64,000 nucleotides of DNA from Egaibacter danicus (GTDB lineage: Bacteria; Pseudomonadota; Gammaproteobacteria; Burkholderiales; Burkholderiaceae_C): positions 310,001 through 374,000 of the forward strand of contig JADJII010000003.1 of the NCBI GenBank assembly GCA_016707075.1. Direction: 5' to 3'. A model generated the notes under the pieces. It saw only the letters and a program-made list of their open reading frames with translations. It did no database searches and was not told where the DNA came from. The translations under genes were made by a program, and so were the position numbers. Below are positions 41,875 to 50,875 of the stretch, piece after piece; the stretch's first letter is position 1; the number at the start of each line of letters is the position of its first letter.

Positions 41875-43569
41875 ATGAAGTTGTATCCCGGACTCAATAG
41901 CGGGCTGGAGAATGTCAAGATCGGCACCAAGCTGATGCTGGCGTTTTTGATCGTTCTGTCGCTCACGCTGATGCTGGGTGGTTTTTCCATCATCAAACTG
42001 GCTCAGGTCAATCAGGTTTCCAGTGATCTGGCCCTCAAGTGGATGCCCAGTGTGGGCCACACCACCACCATGAGAAGTGCCATGCTCGAATTCCGCGATC
42101 TGGAAATCAAGCACACCCGGGCCGCAGACGTTGGCTACATGGAAGAATACGAAGAAAAAATGAAGGCGGCGCTGGCTGTGGTTACCCAGAATGGCAGCGA
42201 CTACGAAAAAATGATTGAAGGTGAGGCGGGTATACAGCTGTTCGAGAAGTTCTCGAAAGCATGGTCTGAATATTTGGTGGTGAACAAAAAGGTCGTGGCC
42301 CTGGGGCGGGCAAACAAGTCGGACGACGCCAAAGATATCGGTGAAGGCGCTGCTAAATCGCTGTCAGATGATGCCATTGTGGCTCTGGACAAGCTCACGG
42401 CACTCAATTTTGCCGGCGGTAAAGATGCTGCGGAACATGCGGCAGCTGTGTATGCCAGCGCCCGGCTCTGGACGTTTGGCTTGTTGGGTGGTGCGGTATT
42501 GATTGGTCTGGTCTTATCGTTGATCATCACACGTGGTCTGCTCAAACAACTGGGTGGCGAGCCGACCTACGCCACGTCCCTGACGACAGAAATTGCCGAA
42601 GGCAAGCTCTACATGGATATCGCGCTGAAGGAGGGCGACTCCCAAAGCCTGCTGGCCGGCATTCGCGACATGCGCGACAGTATTGCCCGCATGGTGAAAG
42701 AGGTGCGCTCACGTGCTGACGGCATTGCAGTGGCCAGCAGCGAGATTGATCAGGGCAACAACAATCTGTCATCACGCACCGAGCAGCAGGCGTCGGCCCT
42801 GCAACAAACAGCGGCTTCCATGCAGCAACTCAACGAGACGGTCAAACAAAACGCCGAGGGTGCCCGTCAGGCCAGCCAGCTCGCATTGAGTGCGTCGGCT
42901 GTGGCCGCCAAAGGCGGTGAAGTGGTGGCCCAGGTGGTGGACACCATGAAAGGCATCAATGACAGCTCGAAAAAGATCACCGACATCATTGGCGTCATTG
43001 ACAGCATCGCTTTTCAGACCAATATCCTGGCTTTGAACGCTGCGGTGGAAGCTGCTCGGGCAGGCGAGCAGGGCCGAGGATTTGCCGTGGTGGCGTCTGA
43101 AGTGCGCAGCCTGGCTGGTCGCTCGGCCGAAGCCGCCAAGGAAATCAAGAACCTGGTAGGAGCCAGCGTGCAGCGGGTTGCCCAGGGTACTGCGCTGGTC
43201 GATCAGGCTGGCTCCACCATGACCGAGGTGGTGGACTCCATTCGCCGCGTGACGGAGTTGATGGGTGAGATCAGCGCTGCCAGCAACGAGCAGAGCCAGG
43301 ACGTAGCCCGCGTCGGGGTGTCCATCGCCCAGATGGATGACGTGACCCAACAAAATGCCGCACTGGTAGAACAGATGGCGGCCGCGGCTACGAGCCTGTC
43401 AACCCAGGCTCAGGAACTGGTGGAGGCTGCCGCCATTTTTATCCTGAACCAGGCGGATGCCCGCACGTCGGCTCCGCAAGCGCAGCGAGAGAACGCACCG
43501 GTTGTGTTGACCCATCGCGCGGATACCCGGTCTCAACCCCGGCAGCCCATGCAATTGCTGCAGGCCTGA
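41875..43569 (+). CDS. Methyl-accepting chemotaxis protein
   Basis: A 564-residue chemoreceptor. Two membrane helices (about 22-45 and 200-222) bracket a periplasmic four-helix-bundle ligand domain. A HAMP-like linker and a cytoplasmic signalling domain follow, with the hairpin tip AFQTNILALNAAVEAARAGE and GRGFAVVASEVRSLAGRSA. The C-terminal tail is Ala/Gln-rich and shows no obvious CheR-binding pentapeptide. Its ligand is unknown. The stand-alone Cache gene lies 105 nt upstream. Convergent with gspB, 2 nt between stops. Confidence 0.92.
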   Translation: MKLYPGLNSGLENVKIGTKLMLAFLIVLSLTLMLGGFSIIKLAQVNQVSSDLALKWMPSVGHTTTMRSAMLEFRDLEIKHTRAADVGYMEEYEEKMKAALAVVTQNGSDYEKMIEGEAGIQLFEKFSKAWSEYLVVNKKVVALGRANKSDDAKDIGEGAAKSLSDDAIVALDKLTALNFAGGKDAAEHAAAVYASARLWTFGLLGGAVLIGLVLSLIITRGLLKQLGGEPTYATSLTTEIAEGKLYMDIALKEGDSQSLLAGIRDMRDSIARMVKEVRSRADGIAVASSEIDQGNNNLSSRTEQQASALQQTAASMQQLNETVKQNAEGARQASQLALSASAVAAKGGEVVAQVVDTMKGINDSSKKITDIIGVIDSIAFQTNILALNAAVEAARAGEQGRGFAVVASEVRSLAGRSAEAAKEIKNLVGASVQRVAQGTALVDQAGSTMTEVVDSIRRVTELMGEISAASNEQSQDVARVGVSIAQMDDVTQQNAALVEQMAAAATSLSTQAQELVEAAAIFILNQADARTSAPQAQRENAPVVLTHRADTRSQPRQPMQLLQA

Positions 43570-43571
43570 TT

Positions 43572-44303
43572 TCAGTAAGCCACGCGGTAGCGGTAACCCT
43601 TGAAGCTGAGCACAGCAGCGTTTTGCCGTATCTGCTCCACCGTTACGCCAGGCGCGGGCTGACCGCCTTCCAGAAACACCTGGTTGTTCACAATCAGCAG
43701 GCGCTGCGCCGGGTTGGATGAGTAGGTGCCACCGCTGATGGTCAGCTTGGGCAGGTCGCGCTGAACATCGTCCGGCAACTCTGCCAGGGTGTAGACGCGT
43801 ATCTCGGCACTTGTGACGCCAGCGGCGCTGACACCAGCTTTTGGGGCTGCTGCTTTGGCAACCGGTCTGGTCTCAGTCCTTACCGTCGTGGGTTTTGACA
43901 TGGCTGCTTTGTCTTTTGCAGCAGTTTTGACTGCAGCCGAAGACGCATTGGCAGGCTCCGGCTTCGCTGGTGCAGCTTCCGTGGTGGGGGGAGGCGTTTG
44001 CGGCACAGACGAAGCGACGACAGCAGGTTTCCCGCTGTCTGCTGCAGGTGCGGGCGGCGGCAAGGATGGCGGTGCCGCGGCCACCTGAACGGGCAGTGCG
44101 TCACCGGTGGAGGTCATGCGCCACGCCAGTGCACCCAGAATCACCGTCAGCAGGCCCACGATCAGCCACAGCACCAGCTTGAGGTTGCCCGCCGGTTTGG
44201 CCGTGACTGCCATGTAGGGCACCTGCTGCGCGTGAATGCCGGGAATGGCACCGCGCTCGCGTTCCGAGTCGGCTTTCTTGAGGGCATCGAGAATATAGGA
44301 CAT
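43572..44303 (-). CDS. gspB: General secretion pathway protein GspB
   Basis: A 243-residue inner-membrane protein. The conserved N-terminus MSYILDALKKADSERERG precedes a membrane helix (LKLVLWLIVGLLTVILGAL), a long Pro/Ala/Lys-rich periplasmic linker and the C-terminal GspB domain (YTLAELPDDVQRDLPKLTI, LIVNNQVFLEGG). GspB with GspA inserts or positions the type II secretion secretin in peptidoglycan. It starts 4 nt after gspA's stop, forming a two-gene unit. Confidence 0.88.
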   Translation of the reverse strand: MSYILDALKKADSERERGAIPGIHAQQVPYMAVTAKPAGNLKLVLWLIVGLLTVILGALAWRMTSTGDALPVQVAAAPPSLPPPAPAADSGKPAVVASSVPQTPPPTTEAAPAKPEPANASSAAVKTAAKDKAAMSKPTTVRTETRPVAKAAAPKAGVSAAGVTSAEIRVYTLAELPDDVQRDLPKLTISGGTYSSNPAQRLLIVNNQVFLEGGQPAPGVTVEQIRQNAAVLSFKGYRYRVAY

Positions 44304-44307
44304 GCCG

Positions 44308-45267
44308 TTATTCCCCCGTCTTCACGCGTGGTTCGCGCGGTTTGCGTGCGCGCTGCGAGGTCGGTTTAACGGGTGTCTTCTTGCGCGAAAACAGGGCCGA
44401 AAACGGCGTGGTGAAACCTGCCCACCGCCTCGGTGTCGCAAACTCGCCTTTGTCAAACACCTCGGTCGCCGCTTTCTCGACAATGGCGGTGTCAATCGTC
44501 GTGGTGCCACTGGAATAGGCGCCCAGCAGCGCGCGGCCGCAAAGCAGATTGATGCGGCGCGGCACGCCGCGAGACAGCTGGTGAATGCGGTGGATGGCCT
44601 TGGACGTAAAAGGCAGCGCTGTCACCATGCCTGCTACCGACAGCCGGTGTGCGATGTACTGTGTGGTCTCGTTTTCGGACAACGCGCCCAGGTGAAAGCG
44701 GGCAATGACGCGTTGCGCGAGCTGCTCCAGATCGGGCCGTGCCAGCATGGTGCGCAGTTCCGGCTGGCCGATCAGGATGATCTGCAACAGCTTGCGCTCA
44801 TTCGTTTCCAGATTGGTCAGCAGACGCAGCTGCTCCAGCACGTCGGCGGAGAGGTTTTGCGCTTCGTCGATGATGAGCACGTTGTTCTGCCCGACCGCGT
44901 GGGTGCGCAGCAGGAACTCGTTCAGCGGGTCGATGAAATCCTTGACCGTGGCCGCCTCAGACCCCTGATGCGCATACGGAATGCGGAACTCTTCACAGAT
45001 CGACTTCAGCAGCTCGGGTACCGTGAGCTTGGGGTTGAAGATGTAGGCGACGTTGCAGCGTTTCGGGAGCTGCTCCAGAAAGCAGCGGCACACGGTGGTC
45101 TTGCCTGCACCGATCTCGCCGGTGAGCAGCACAAAGCCGCCGCCGCCCCGCAGTCCATACAGCAGGTGCGCCAAAGCCTCCCGGTGCCGCTCGCTCATGA
45201 AGAGGTATTGCGGGTTGGGCGCTATCGAAAAGGGGTCCTGCTTGAGGCCAAAAAACTTCGCGTACAT
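44308..45267 (-). CDS. gspA: ExeA/GspA-family ATPase of type II secretion
   Basis: A 319-residue AAA ATPase. The diagnostic start is MYAKFFGLKQDPFSIAPNPQ; Walker A is TGEIGAGKTT, Walker B is NVLIIDEAQNL, with arginine-finger-type sequence GVPRRINLLC. Full ExeA proteins carry a membrane helix and peptidoglycan-binding domain after the ATPase; here the protein ends in a basic tail (KKTPVKPTSQRARKPREP) without them, so it is a short form. It partners gspB. The rest of the gsp operon is not in the window. Confidence 0.85.
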   Translation of the reverse strand: MYAKFFGLKQDPFSIAPNPQYLFMSERHREALAHLLYGLRGGGGFVLLTGEIGAGKTTVCRCFLEQLPKRCNVAYIFNPKLTVPELLKSICEEFRIPYAHQGSEAATVKDFIDPLNEFLLRTHAVGQNNVLIIDEAQNLSADVLEQLRLLTNLETNERKLLQIILIGQPELRTMLARPDLEQLAQRVIARFHLGALSENETTQYIAHRLSVAGMVTALPFTSKAIHRIHQLSRGVPRRINLLCGRALLGAYSSGTTTIDTAIVEKAATEVFDKGEFATPRRWAGFTTPFSALFSRKKTPVKPTSQRARKPREPRVKTGE

Positions 45268-45319
45268 GGGTCAGAGCATACGTGGGTGACTGATGGGGTG
45301 CAATGCGGGGCGACTCAAA

Positions 45320-46033
45320 TCAGCATCCCAGCTGACCAGCCAGCGCCAGAAAATCTCTGGCGTGCCAGGTATTGGCGGGGTCGGGTGACACGTCTTTGGG
45401 GTGGGACTGACCGAACTCGTAAGGTCGCTCGATGTAAGCCGTCTGCAGTCCGCAGCCGCGCGCCGCAGCCAGATCGTCCTGGTGCGCTGCGACCAGCATC
45501 ACGTCAGACGCGGGCAGATCAAACACCCTGGCCACGCCCAGATAGGTGGCCGGGTCGGGCTTGTAGGCGCGAAACACCTCGGCGGACAGAATGCAATCCC
45601 ACGGCAGTGCGCCGCGCTTGGCCATGTTGGTGAGCAGGCCGATGTTGCCATTGGATAGCGTGCAAATGGTGAAGCGTGTTTTGAGGCGCGTCAGGCCCGC
45701 TACCACATCCGGCCAGGGGTCCAGCCGGTGCCAGGCCTTGTTCAGATGCCGCTTTTGCGCCTCAGTCAGGTGGGACAGGCCAAACTGATCCAGAATGCCG
45801 TCCAGAATGAGGCGATGCAGGTCGTCAATCAGTGTCCAGCCCAACTCACCCGACATCACCCGGCGCATGGCGGGCTGGTAACCCGCACGCCAAGCCATGG
45901 CAAATTTGCCACCGTTCACCTCCGGACGCAGTGCCAGAACTTCTCGCGCGATGCCACCGTGCCAGTCCACGACTGTGCCGAAGACGTCAAAGGCCAATAC
46001 GGACGGCGGGCGGGAGGTTGGGGATGCATTCAC
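45320..46033 (-). CDS. Haloacid dehalogenase type II
   Basis: A 237-residue HAD-superfamily enzyme of the L-2-haloacid dehalogenase type. Motif I is LAFDVFGTVVDW with the nucleophile Asp; motif II is CTLSNGNI; motif III Lys lies in FRAYKPDPATY; motif IV is MLVAAHQDDLAAARGCG. The family hydrolyses 2-haloalkanoic acids, but many members are uncharacterised phosphatases. The start is read as GTG at 46033. The 42-nt repeat copy E lies 36 nt upstream in the same polarity. Confidence 0.85.
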   Translation of the reverse strand: MNASPTSRPPSVLAFDVFGTVVDWHGGIAREVLALRPEVNGGKFAMAWRAGYQPAMRRVMSGELGWTLIDDLHRLILDGILDQFGLSHLTEAQKRHLNKAWHRLDPWPDVVAGLTRLKTRFTICTLSNGNIGLLTNMAKRGALPWDCILSAEVFRAYKPDPATYLGVARVFDLPASDVMLVAAHQDDLAAARGCGLQTAYIERPYEFGQSHPKDVSPDPANTWHARDFLALAGQLGC

Positions 46034-46069
46034 GGTTTCATTCTAAGCGGGCCGGTCGATGGTCAGTAT

Positions 46070-46111
46070 GCTATAAATAATATAGCTGCTCACGCATGTT
46101 CCGTGAGGGCC
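46070..46111 (-). repeat. 42-nt interspersed repeat, copy E
   Basis: A near-consensus minus-strand copy (GGCCCTCAC, CATGCGTGAGCAGCTATA, ending TTATAGC) upstream of the dehalogenase gene. Homology to copy D continues outward through TTGGCACT-like sequence to about 46123. Confidence 0.85.
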
Positions 46112-46222
46112 AAGTGCCAATTTGGCACATGATTTTTTCCGTTTTTTGCCTTCAAGCAAAATACGGCCATGGTGAACCCGCTTTTCCAGTGGTTCACCGC
46201 CACGACGCCAAGGGGGATCATC

Positions 46223-46678
46223 ATGAGCACACGTCGCCAGCATGTTGTAAAAATTCTGTTTTGTCTGACCGCCATCTGGGCAGTTTCCGGTTGCGCCCTC
46301 ATCGACAAGGACGCCCATCTGGCAGCATTCAGCACGACGATGACGGGTATCAACGAAGTTCCGCTGGTCGCCACCAACGGTACGGGTCGGGTGGATGCTG
46401 TTCTAGACACCAATACCCGCCTGTTTCGCTGGAAAGTCTCTTATCAAGGCCTGACTGGCGTTGCCACGGCGGGGCACTTTCACGGGCCTGCCGCTGTTGG
46501 CGTCAACACCGGCGTGGCGCTGGCCTGGCGCAATCCCATGACGAGCCCGATGGAAGGCAGTGCCACCCTCACTGCAGCACAGGCCGCAGATTTGCTGGCT
46601 GGCAAGTGGTATGCGAATATTCACACCACAGTGCATCCAAACGGTGAGATTCGCGGGCAGATGATCCTGCGCAGATAA
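46223..46678 (+). CDS. CHRD domain lipoprotein
   Basis: A 151-residue protein with a lipobox signal (AIWAVSGC, Cys at about residue 23) and a CHRD domain (STTMTGINEVPLVATNGTG, AGHFHGPA, then IHTTVHPNGEIRGQMI). CHRD domains occur in chordin and many bacterial surface proteins; function unknown. AGGGGG 7-12 nt before ATG 46223 favours this start over 46169. Confidence 0.82.
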   Translation: MSTRRQHVVKILFCLTAIWAVSGCALIDKDAHLAAFSTTMTGINEVPLVATNGTGRVDAVLDTNTRLFRWKVSYQGLTGVATAGHFHGPAAVGVNTGVALAWRNPMTSPMEGSATLTAAQAADLLAGKWYANIHTTVHPNGEIRGQMILRR

Positions 46679-46697
46679 CCTGCCCCCGCGCTTCGCT

Positions 46698-46719
46698 GCC
46701 CTCCGAAGGAGGGCGTTTT
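46698..46719 (+). terminator. Rho-independent terminator after CHRD gene
   Basis: GCCCTCC (46698-46704), loop GAA, GGAGGGC (46708-46714), then GTTTT. A perfect 7-bp stem between the convergent CHRD and PAS-GGDEF genes. It is probably used mainly on the plus strand because the T run is there. Confidence 0.65.
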
Positions 46720-46746
46720 GCCTTGGGGCGGCCCGGCGGCAATGAC

Positions 46747-48837
46747 CTATCGGTCCACCGCAAAGGTCAGGGTGTTGCGTCCATTTTCCTTGGCTTCATA
46801 CATGGCCACGTCGGCTTGTTTGAGCACTTCACTGGGTGAGCGAATCGTGTCATTGAAAATCGTGGCACCAATGCTGGGCGTACTCAGAAACGCGTGTTCG
46901 CCCAGTTGATAAGGTTCATTCAGCGCGGCGAGAATTTTCTCCCCCACGATCTGCGCCTGCGCGCGCGCTTCGGTGGCGTTGACATGCAGATCTTCAATCA
47001 GTACCACGAATTCGTCGCCACCGAGCCGGGCCACCGTATCCACACCACGCACGCTGTTCTTCAGGCGTTCGGCGACCTGTTGCAGCAGCAGGTCGCCCAC
47101 GTCATGACCGAGTGAGTCATTGAGCTTCTTGAAGTGGTCCAGATCCAGAAAGAGCAAGGCGCCATGCTGTTTGTTGCGAACGTTGGCCTCTACCGCGCGT
47201 TGCAGACGATCCATGAGCAAGCGCCGGTTGGGTAAACCAGTCAGCACGTCCTGAAAGGCCATTTGCCGGATGGTGTCTTCCGATTTTTTGCGTTCGGTGA
47301 TATCCATCAATGTGCCAGCCAGCCGGGTGGGTTTACCCGCTTCGTTTGTCTGGATCACCCGTCCACGACAATTGAGCCAGACCCAGTGGCCTTTTTTGTG
47401 CTGTGCGCGGTACTCCACGTTGTAGCTCGGCGAAACGCCATCCAGATGCCGCTGGTATTCGGCCAGCACATGCACCAGATCGTCGGGGTGAACCAAATCC
47501 GGCCAGACCCGTGTCTGCTCGTATTCTTCAACGGTATAGCCCAACATGGCACAGGCACGGGTGTCCATGCGTTTTGTGCTGTCTTGCTCCAGGTCGTGAT
47601 GCCACAACCCCAGTTCGGTGCCAATAATGGCTAGCTCCAGCTGCTCGGTGGTGTCACGCAGGCGCTCTTCGGCGCGTTTGCGCTCAGTGATGTTGCGCCC
47701 CATGCCCAGTACGCCGGTCACGTTGCCCGAGGCGTCCCGCATCGCTGTCTTCAGGATTTCAAAGGTGCCGACAATGCCACCTGGACTTGAGATGCACTCC
47801 TCTTCGAATGAAACGGGACGCAGCACCTCCATGGCAGCACGGTCTGAACGGGTAAAACGCTCGGCCAGTTCTTCGCTGACCAGTTCGGTGTCTGTCTTGC
47901 CGATGATGTCCGATGCCGGCAATCCCATATAGGTTTCGAAAGCCGAATTGCAGGCCAGGTAAATGCCTTTTGTGCATTTCAGCCAGATCCGGTCTGGGAT
48001 GGTCTGAATCAGGGTATTGAGCAGTACCTGATTCATCAAGGCAGTTTCAACGGCCTTCTTGCGTGCCGTGATGTTGCGCCCAACGCCGCGATAACCCGCA
48101 AATTCCCCCTCACTGTCGAAAATGGGTTGCCCGCTGACCGAGAACCAGTAATTGCCAATGATGGGGTGGTGGCGCTGGATCTCAAAATCCTGAAAGGGCT
48201 GGTAGGCATACAGCAGGGCACGATGCACCTCCCAGTCGGCCTCAGTCAGGTTGAGCGAACCCATTTCCCAACGGGTTCTCCCCGCCGCAAACTCACTGGG
48301 CAGCCCCGATTTTTCAACACTGCCTTCATAACGGGAAAATCGGAAATCCGCGTCCTGCTCCCAATACCAGTCGGCCGAAAGCTCGGTCAGGCTGCGAAAA
48401 CGCTGTTCGCTCTCCCGCAGGCGTTCCTGGATCTGGCGACGCTGGGTAATGTCCTCAACGGTACCTTCGTAAAACAGAATCTCGCCCTTGCCGTCATAGA
48501 CGGCGTGGGCATGTTCACGCACCCAGATCCGCTCGCGAGTCTTGTGGCGATAGACCTCGGAAACAAAATCGATGACCCGTCCCTTGGACGACATCAACGC
48601 CATGAATTCGTAGCGCCGATGGGGCAGCACGTACCACTCCTTGGCAATATCGCGAACCCCGTCCAGCATGGCGGGCTCGGACCCATAGCCATTCATGCGC
48701 ACCAGCGCAGCGTTCGCCCGCAGTTGCCTTCCGTCAGGCGTCGTCCGGTAGGCCCCGATTGGCAACAAGTCAAACAGCGACGAGAAGTCGTCTTCGGATT
48801 CGGATTCCGAATTCAAGGCGAATTGCGACTTCATCAT
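46747..48837 (-). CDS. PAS-GGDEF diguanylate cyclase
   Basis: A 696-residue cytosolic sensor enzyme with four PAS/PAC units (about residues 15-135, 150-265, 280-400 and 410-525; PAC ends read DITQRR, NITARKK, NITERKRAEE and DITERKKSED). A C-terminal GGDEF domain follows (about 530-690). The active site ARLGGDEFV is intact, and an RxxD inhibitory site (RGVD) lies five residues before it, so product inhibition is expected. No EAL domain and no membrane segment. It makes c-di-GMP in response to an unknown internal signal. Starts at 48837 or the next Met. Confidence 0.9.
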   Translation of the reverse strand: MMKSQFALNSESESEDDFSSLFDLLPIGAYRTTPDGRQLRANAALVRMNGYGSEPAMLDGVRDIAKEWYVLPHRRYEFMALMSSKGRVIDFVSEVYRHKTRERIWVREHAHAVYDGKGEILFYEGTVEDITQRRQIQERLRESEQRFRSLTELSADWYWEQDADFRFSRYEGSVEKSGLPSEFAAGRTRWEMGSLNLTEADWEVHRALLYAYQPFQDFEIQRHHPIIGNYWFSVSGQPIFDSEGEFAGYRGVGRNITARKKAVETALMNQVLLNTLIQTIPDRIWLKCTKGIYLACNSAFETYMGLPASDIIGKTDTELVSEELAERFTRSDRAAMEVLRPVSFEEECISSPGGIVGTFEILKTAMRDASGNVTGVLGMGRNITERKRAEERLRDTTEQLELAIIGTELGLWHHDLEQDSTKRMDTRACAMLGYTVEEYEQTRVWPDLVHPDDLVHVLAEYQRHLDGVSPSYNVEYRAQHKKGHWVWLNCRGRVIQTNEAGKPTRLAGTLMDITERKKSEDTIRQMAFQDVLTGLPNRRLLMDRLQRAVEANVRNKQHGALLFLDLDHFKKLNDSLGHDVGDLLLQQVAERLKNSVRGVDTVARLGGDEFVVLIEDLHVNATEARAQAQIVGEKILAALNEPYQLGEHAFLSTPSIGATIFNDTIRSPSEVLKQADVAMYEAKENGRNTLTFAVDR

Positions 48838-48935
48838 GTCGGAGTTGTGAGGGCGTTTTGGGTGGGCGGAGACTGAATCTCTACAGTCTAACTGAGGGCG
48901 GTTTGCCCAGAAAAGGACTTATTCCCGGATTCAGT

Positions 48936-49712
48936 CTATTTCAGGCTACCCGACAGAAATTGGGCCAAACGCTCGCTTTTGGGCTGGCTCAGCACCTGCG
49001 CCGGGATGCCCTGTTCTTCGATTTTTCCCTGGTGTAGAAAAATCAGGTGGTTGGCCACTTCCCGGGCAAAACCCATTTCATGGGTCACCACGACCATGGT
49101 TCGGCCCTCCGACGCCAGTTTTTGCATCACGCGCAAAACTTCTGACACCAGTTCAGGATCCAGCGCACTGGTCGGTTCGTCAAACAGCATGACCTCCGGC
49201 TCCATGGCCAGCGACCGGGCAATGGCGACGCGTTGCTGCTGGCCGCCACTCATATGGGCCGGGTAACGGTCTTCCATATTGGGTAAATCAACCAGAGCCA
49301 GGTATTTGCGAGCCCGTGCGACGGCTTCGTCACGGCTGATACCCAGTACGTGAACGGGCGATTCGATGATGTTTTGCAGCACCGTCATATGGGCCCAGAG
49401 GTTGAAGTGCTGGAACACCATGGCCAGCTTGGTGCGCATGCGCTGCAGCTGTTTCACATCGACCGCGTTGAGCTCAGCATTTTTGCCGGGGGCCAGCTTC
49501 AACTCTTCTCCAGCCACAATAATCCGGCCCTGATTGGGTTTTTCAAGCAGGTTGATGCAGCGCAGGAATGTACTTTTGCCCGAACCCGAGCTGCCAATGA
49601 TGCTGATCACGTCGCCAGCCCGAGCCTCCAGTGAAACACCCTTGAGAACTTCGTTCTGGCCGAACCTCTTGTGAATGTCGATAGCCTGGAGCTTCAGTGG
49701 TGCGGTGGTCAT
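48936..49712 (-). CDS. aotP: Basic amino acid ABC transporter ATPase AotP-like
   Basis: A 258-residue polar-amino-acid importer ATPase (HisP/AotP type). Walker A GSSGSGKST, signature MSGGQQQRVAIAR, Walker B VMLFDEPTSALDPE and the long loop with AELNAVDVKQLQRM typical of HisP-like proteins. It is the last gene of a five-gene unit in the order J-Q-M-O-P, the same order as Pseudomonas aotJQMOP for arginine/ornithine uptake. The substrate is inferred from that order. Confidence 0.88.
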   Translation of the reverse strand: MTTAPLKLQAIDIHKRFGQNEVLKGVSLEARAGDVISIIGSSGSGKSTFLRCINLLEKPNQGRIIVAGEELKLAPGKNAELNAVDVKQLQRMRTKLAMVFQHFNLWAHMTVLQNIIESPVHVLGISRDEAVARARKYLALVDLPNMEDRYPAHMSGGQQQRVAIARSLAMEPEVMLFDEPTSALDPELVSEVLRVMQKLASEGRTMVVVTHEMGFAREVANHLIFLHQGKIEEQGIPAQVLSQPKSERLAQFLSGSLK

Positions 49713-49742
49713 GATGGGCAGCTTTTCGGGATAATAGGTTTT

Positions 49743-50870
49743 CTAGGCGCTCAACAGGTAGCCGGTCCGGAAGGGTTTGCTGCCGGCGATATTGGCGAGG
49801 TCGTCGTTGGCGATGACGTAGCGGTCACGCAACCGGGCATACATCACGCCTGCGACTTCTGCACGTGCGCTGTAGGTGGTGTTGGCAATGGGGTCAATGA
49901 CTTCAGCCACCAGGTCACCCACATTCAGGCGATCGCCCGGCTTTGCTGCGAACACCACCATCCCCGGGACCGGTGACTTGACGGTTTGCGAACCTGCCAG
50001 TGGGGTGGCCTCACACTTTGGCGACGGAAGGGCGGGCGCCATTCCCGCTACCAGACCTGCGTGCTGAAGGTAGCCAAAAATGGCCTGCGCATCAGCACGT
50101 CCCCATTCATGGCTGACATCGGCTTCGCCACGCAGTTCGACCGTGGTGGTGGCGCAGGCCTGTGGAATAGGCCGCTCCGGCCGCAATTCGGCCACTCTTT
50201 CGGCGAGCTGCCACCAAAGACCTGACAGACATTCATCAAATGACAGGCCACCTGAATTCTTGGCCAGCAGAACGGCTTCAGCACCCAGCAGGCGGGCAAG
50301 TGGCTCCAGCTGGGGCCAGCAGGGGTTTTCGGTATAGAGGTGCAGGGCGGCTTCGCAATCGCAATGCAGGTCCAGCACGATGTCGGCGTCGAACGACAGG
50401 CTGACAAGACGTTTGCGCAGGCTTTGCAGTTCGGTAGCGGGTACCCATTGCTCGACAAATGAACGCACAGTTTCACGGATTATTTGCACGTTCTCCAGCG
50501 GGTCCTGTCCGAGCTTGTCACGTACCACGGGTAATACGACCGCACATAAATCAGGGTAGTGCCGGTTGAAGTTCTCCGAAGTGCCCAGCTCAAATCGCCC
50601 CATGGGTCTGTGATCCAGCCGCTGCGCCAGACCGATGGGGTTGGCGACCGGCACCAGAATGATTTCACCCTGAATCTGGCCCTCCCGCTGCGCACGCTCC
50701 AGCAGTGCTCGCAGGTGGTGGGCCGCCAGCATGCCGGGCAATTCTTCAGCGTGCAGGCTGGCCTGGATGTAGGCTTTGGGCCGGGCTCCGGACGTGCCGA
50801 AATGCAGGCTGGTCAGGGTTTTATGGCTGCCCAGACTTTGAGACAGAAGGGCGTAGTCAATGCGTTGCAT
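49743..50870 (-). CDS. aotO: Succinylglutamate desuccinylase/aspartoacylase-like protein AotO
   Basis: A 375-residue M14-like zinc hydrolase fold. Zinc ligands appear in SLHAEELPGM (His and Glu) and LDLHCDCEA (His), with the catalytic Glu probably further on. A C-terminal biotinyl-like beta domain follows (PVPGMVVFAAKPGDRLNVGD). In Pseudomonas the equivalent AotO lies in the same position of the arginine/ornithine transport operon and is not needed for uptake. Its substrate is unknown. It lies 5 nt after aotM. Confidence 0.8.
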   Translation of the reverse strand: MQRIDYALLSQSLGSHKTLTSLHFGTSGARPKAYIQASLHAEELPGMLAAHHLRALLERAQREGQIQGEIILVPVANPIGLAQRLDHRPMGRFELGTSENFNRHYPDLCAVVLPVVRDKLGQDPLENVQIIRETVRSFVEQWVPATELQSLRKRLVSLSFDADIVLDLHCDCEAALHLYTENPCWPQLEPLARLLGAEAVLLAKNSGGLSFDECLSGLWWQLAERVAELRPERPIPQACATTTVELRGEADVSHEWGRADAQAIFGYLQHAGLVAGMAPALPSPKCEATPLAGSQTVKSPVPGMVVFAAKPGDRLNVGDLVAEVIDPIANTTYSARAEVAGVMYARLRDRYVIANDDLANIAGSKPFRTGYLLSA

Positions 50871-50875
50871 GGCAA

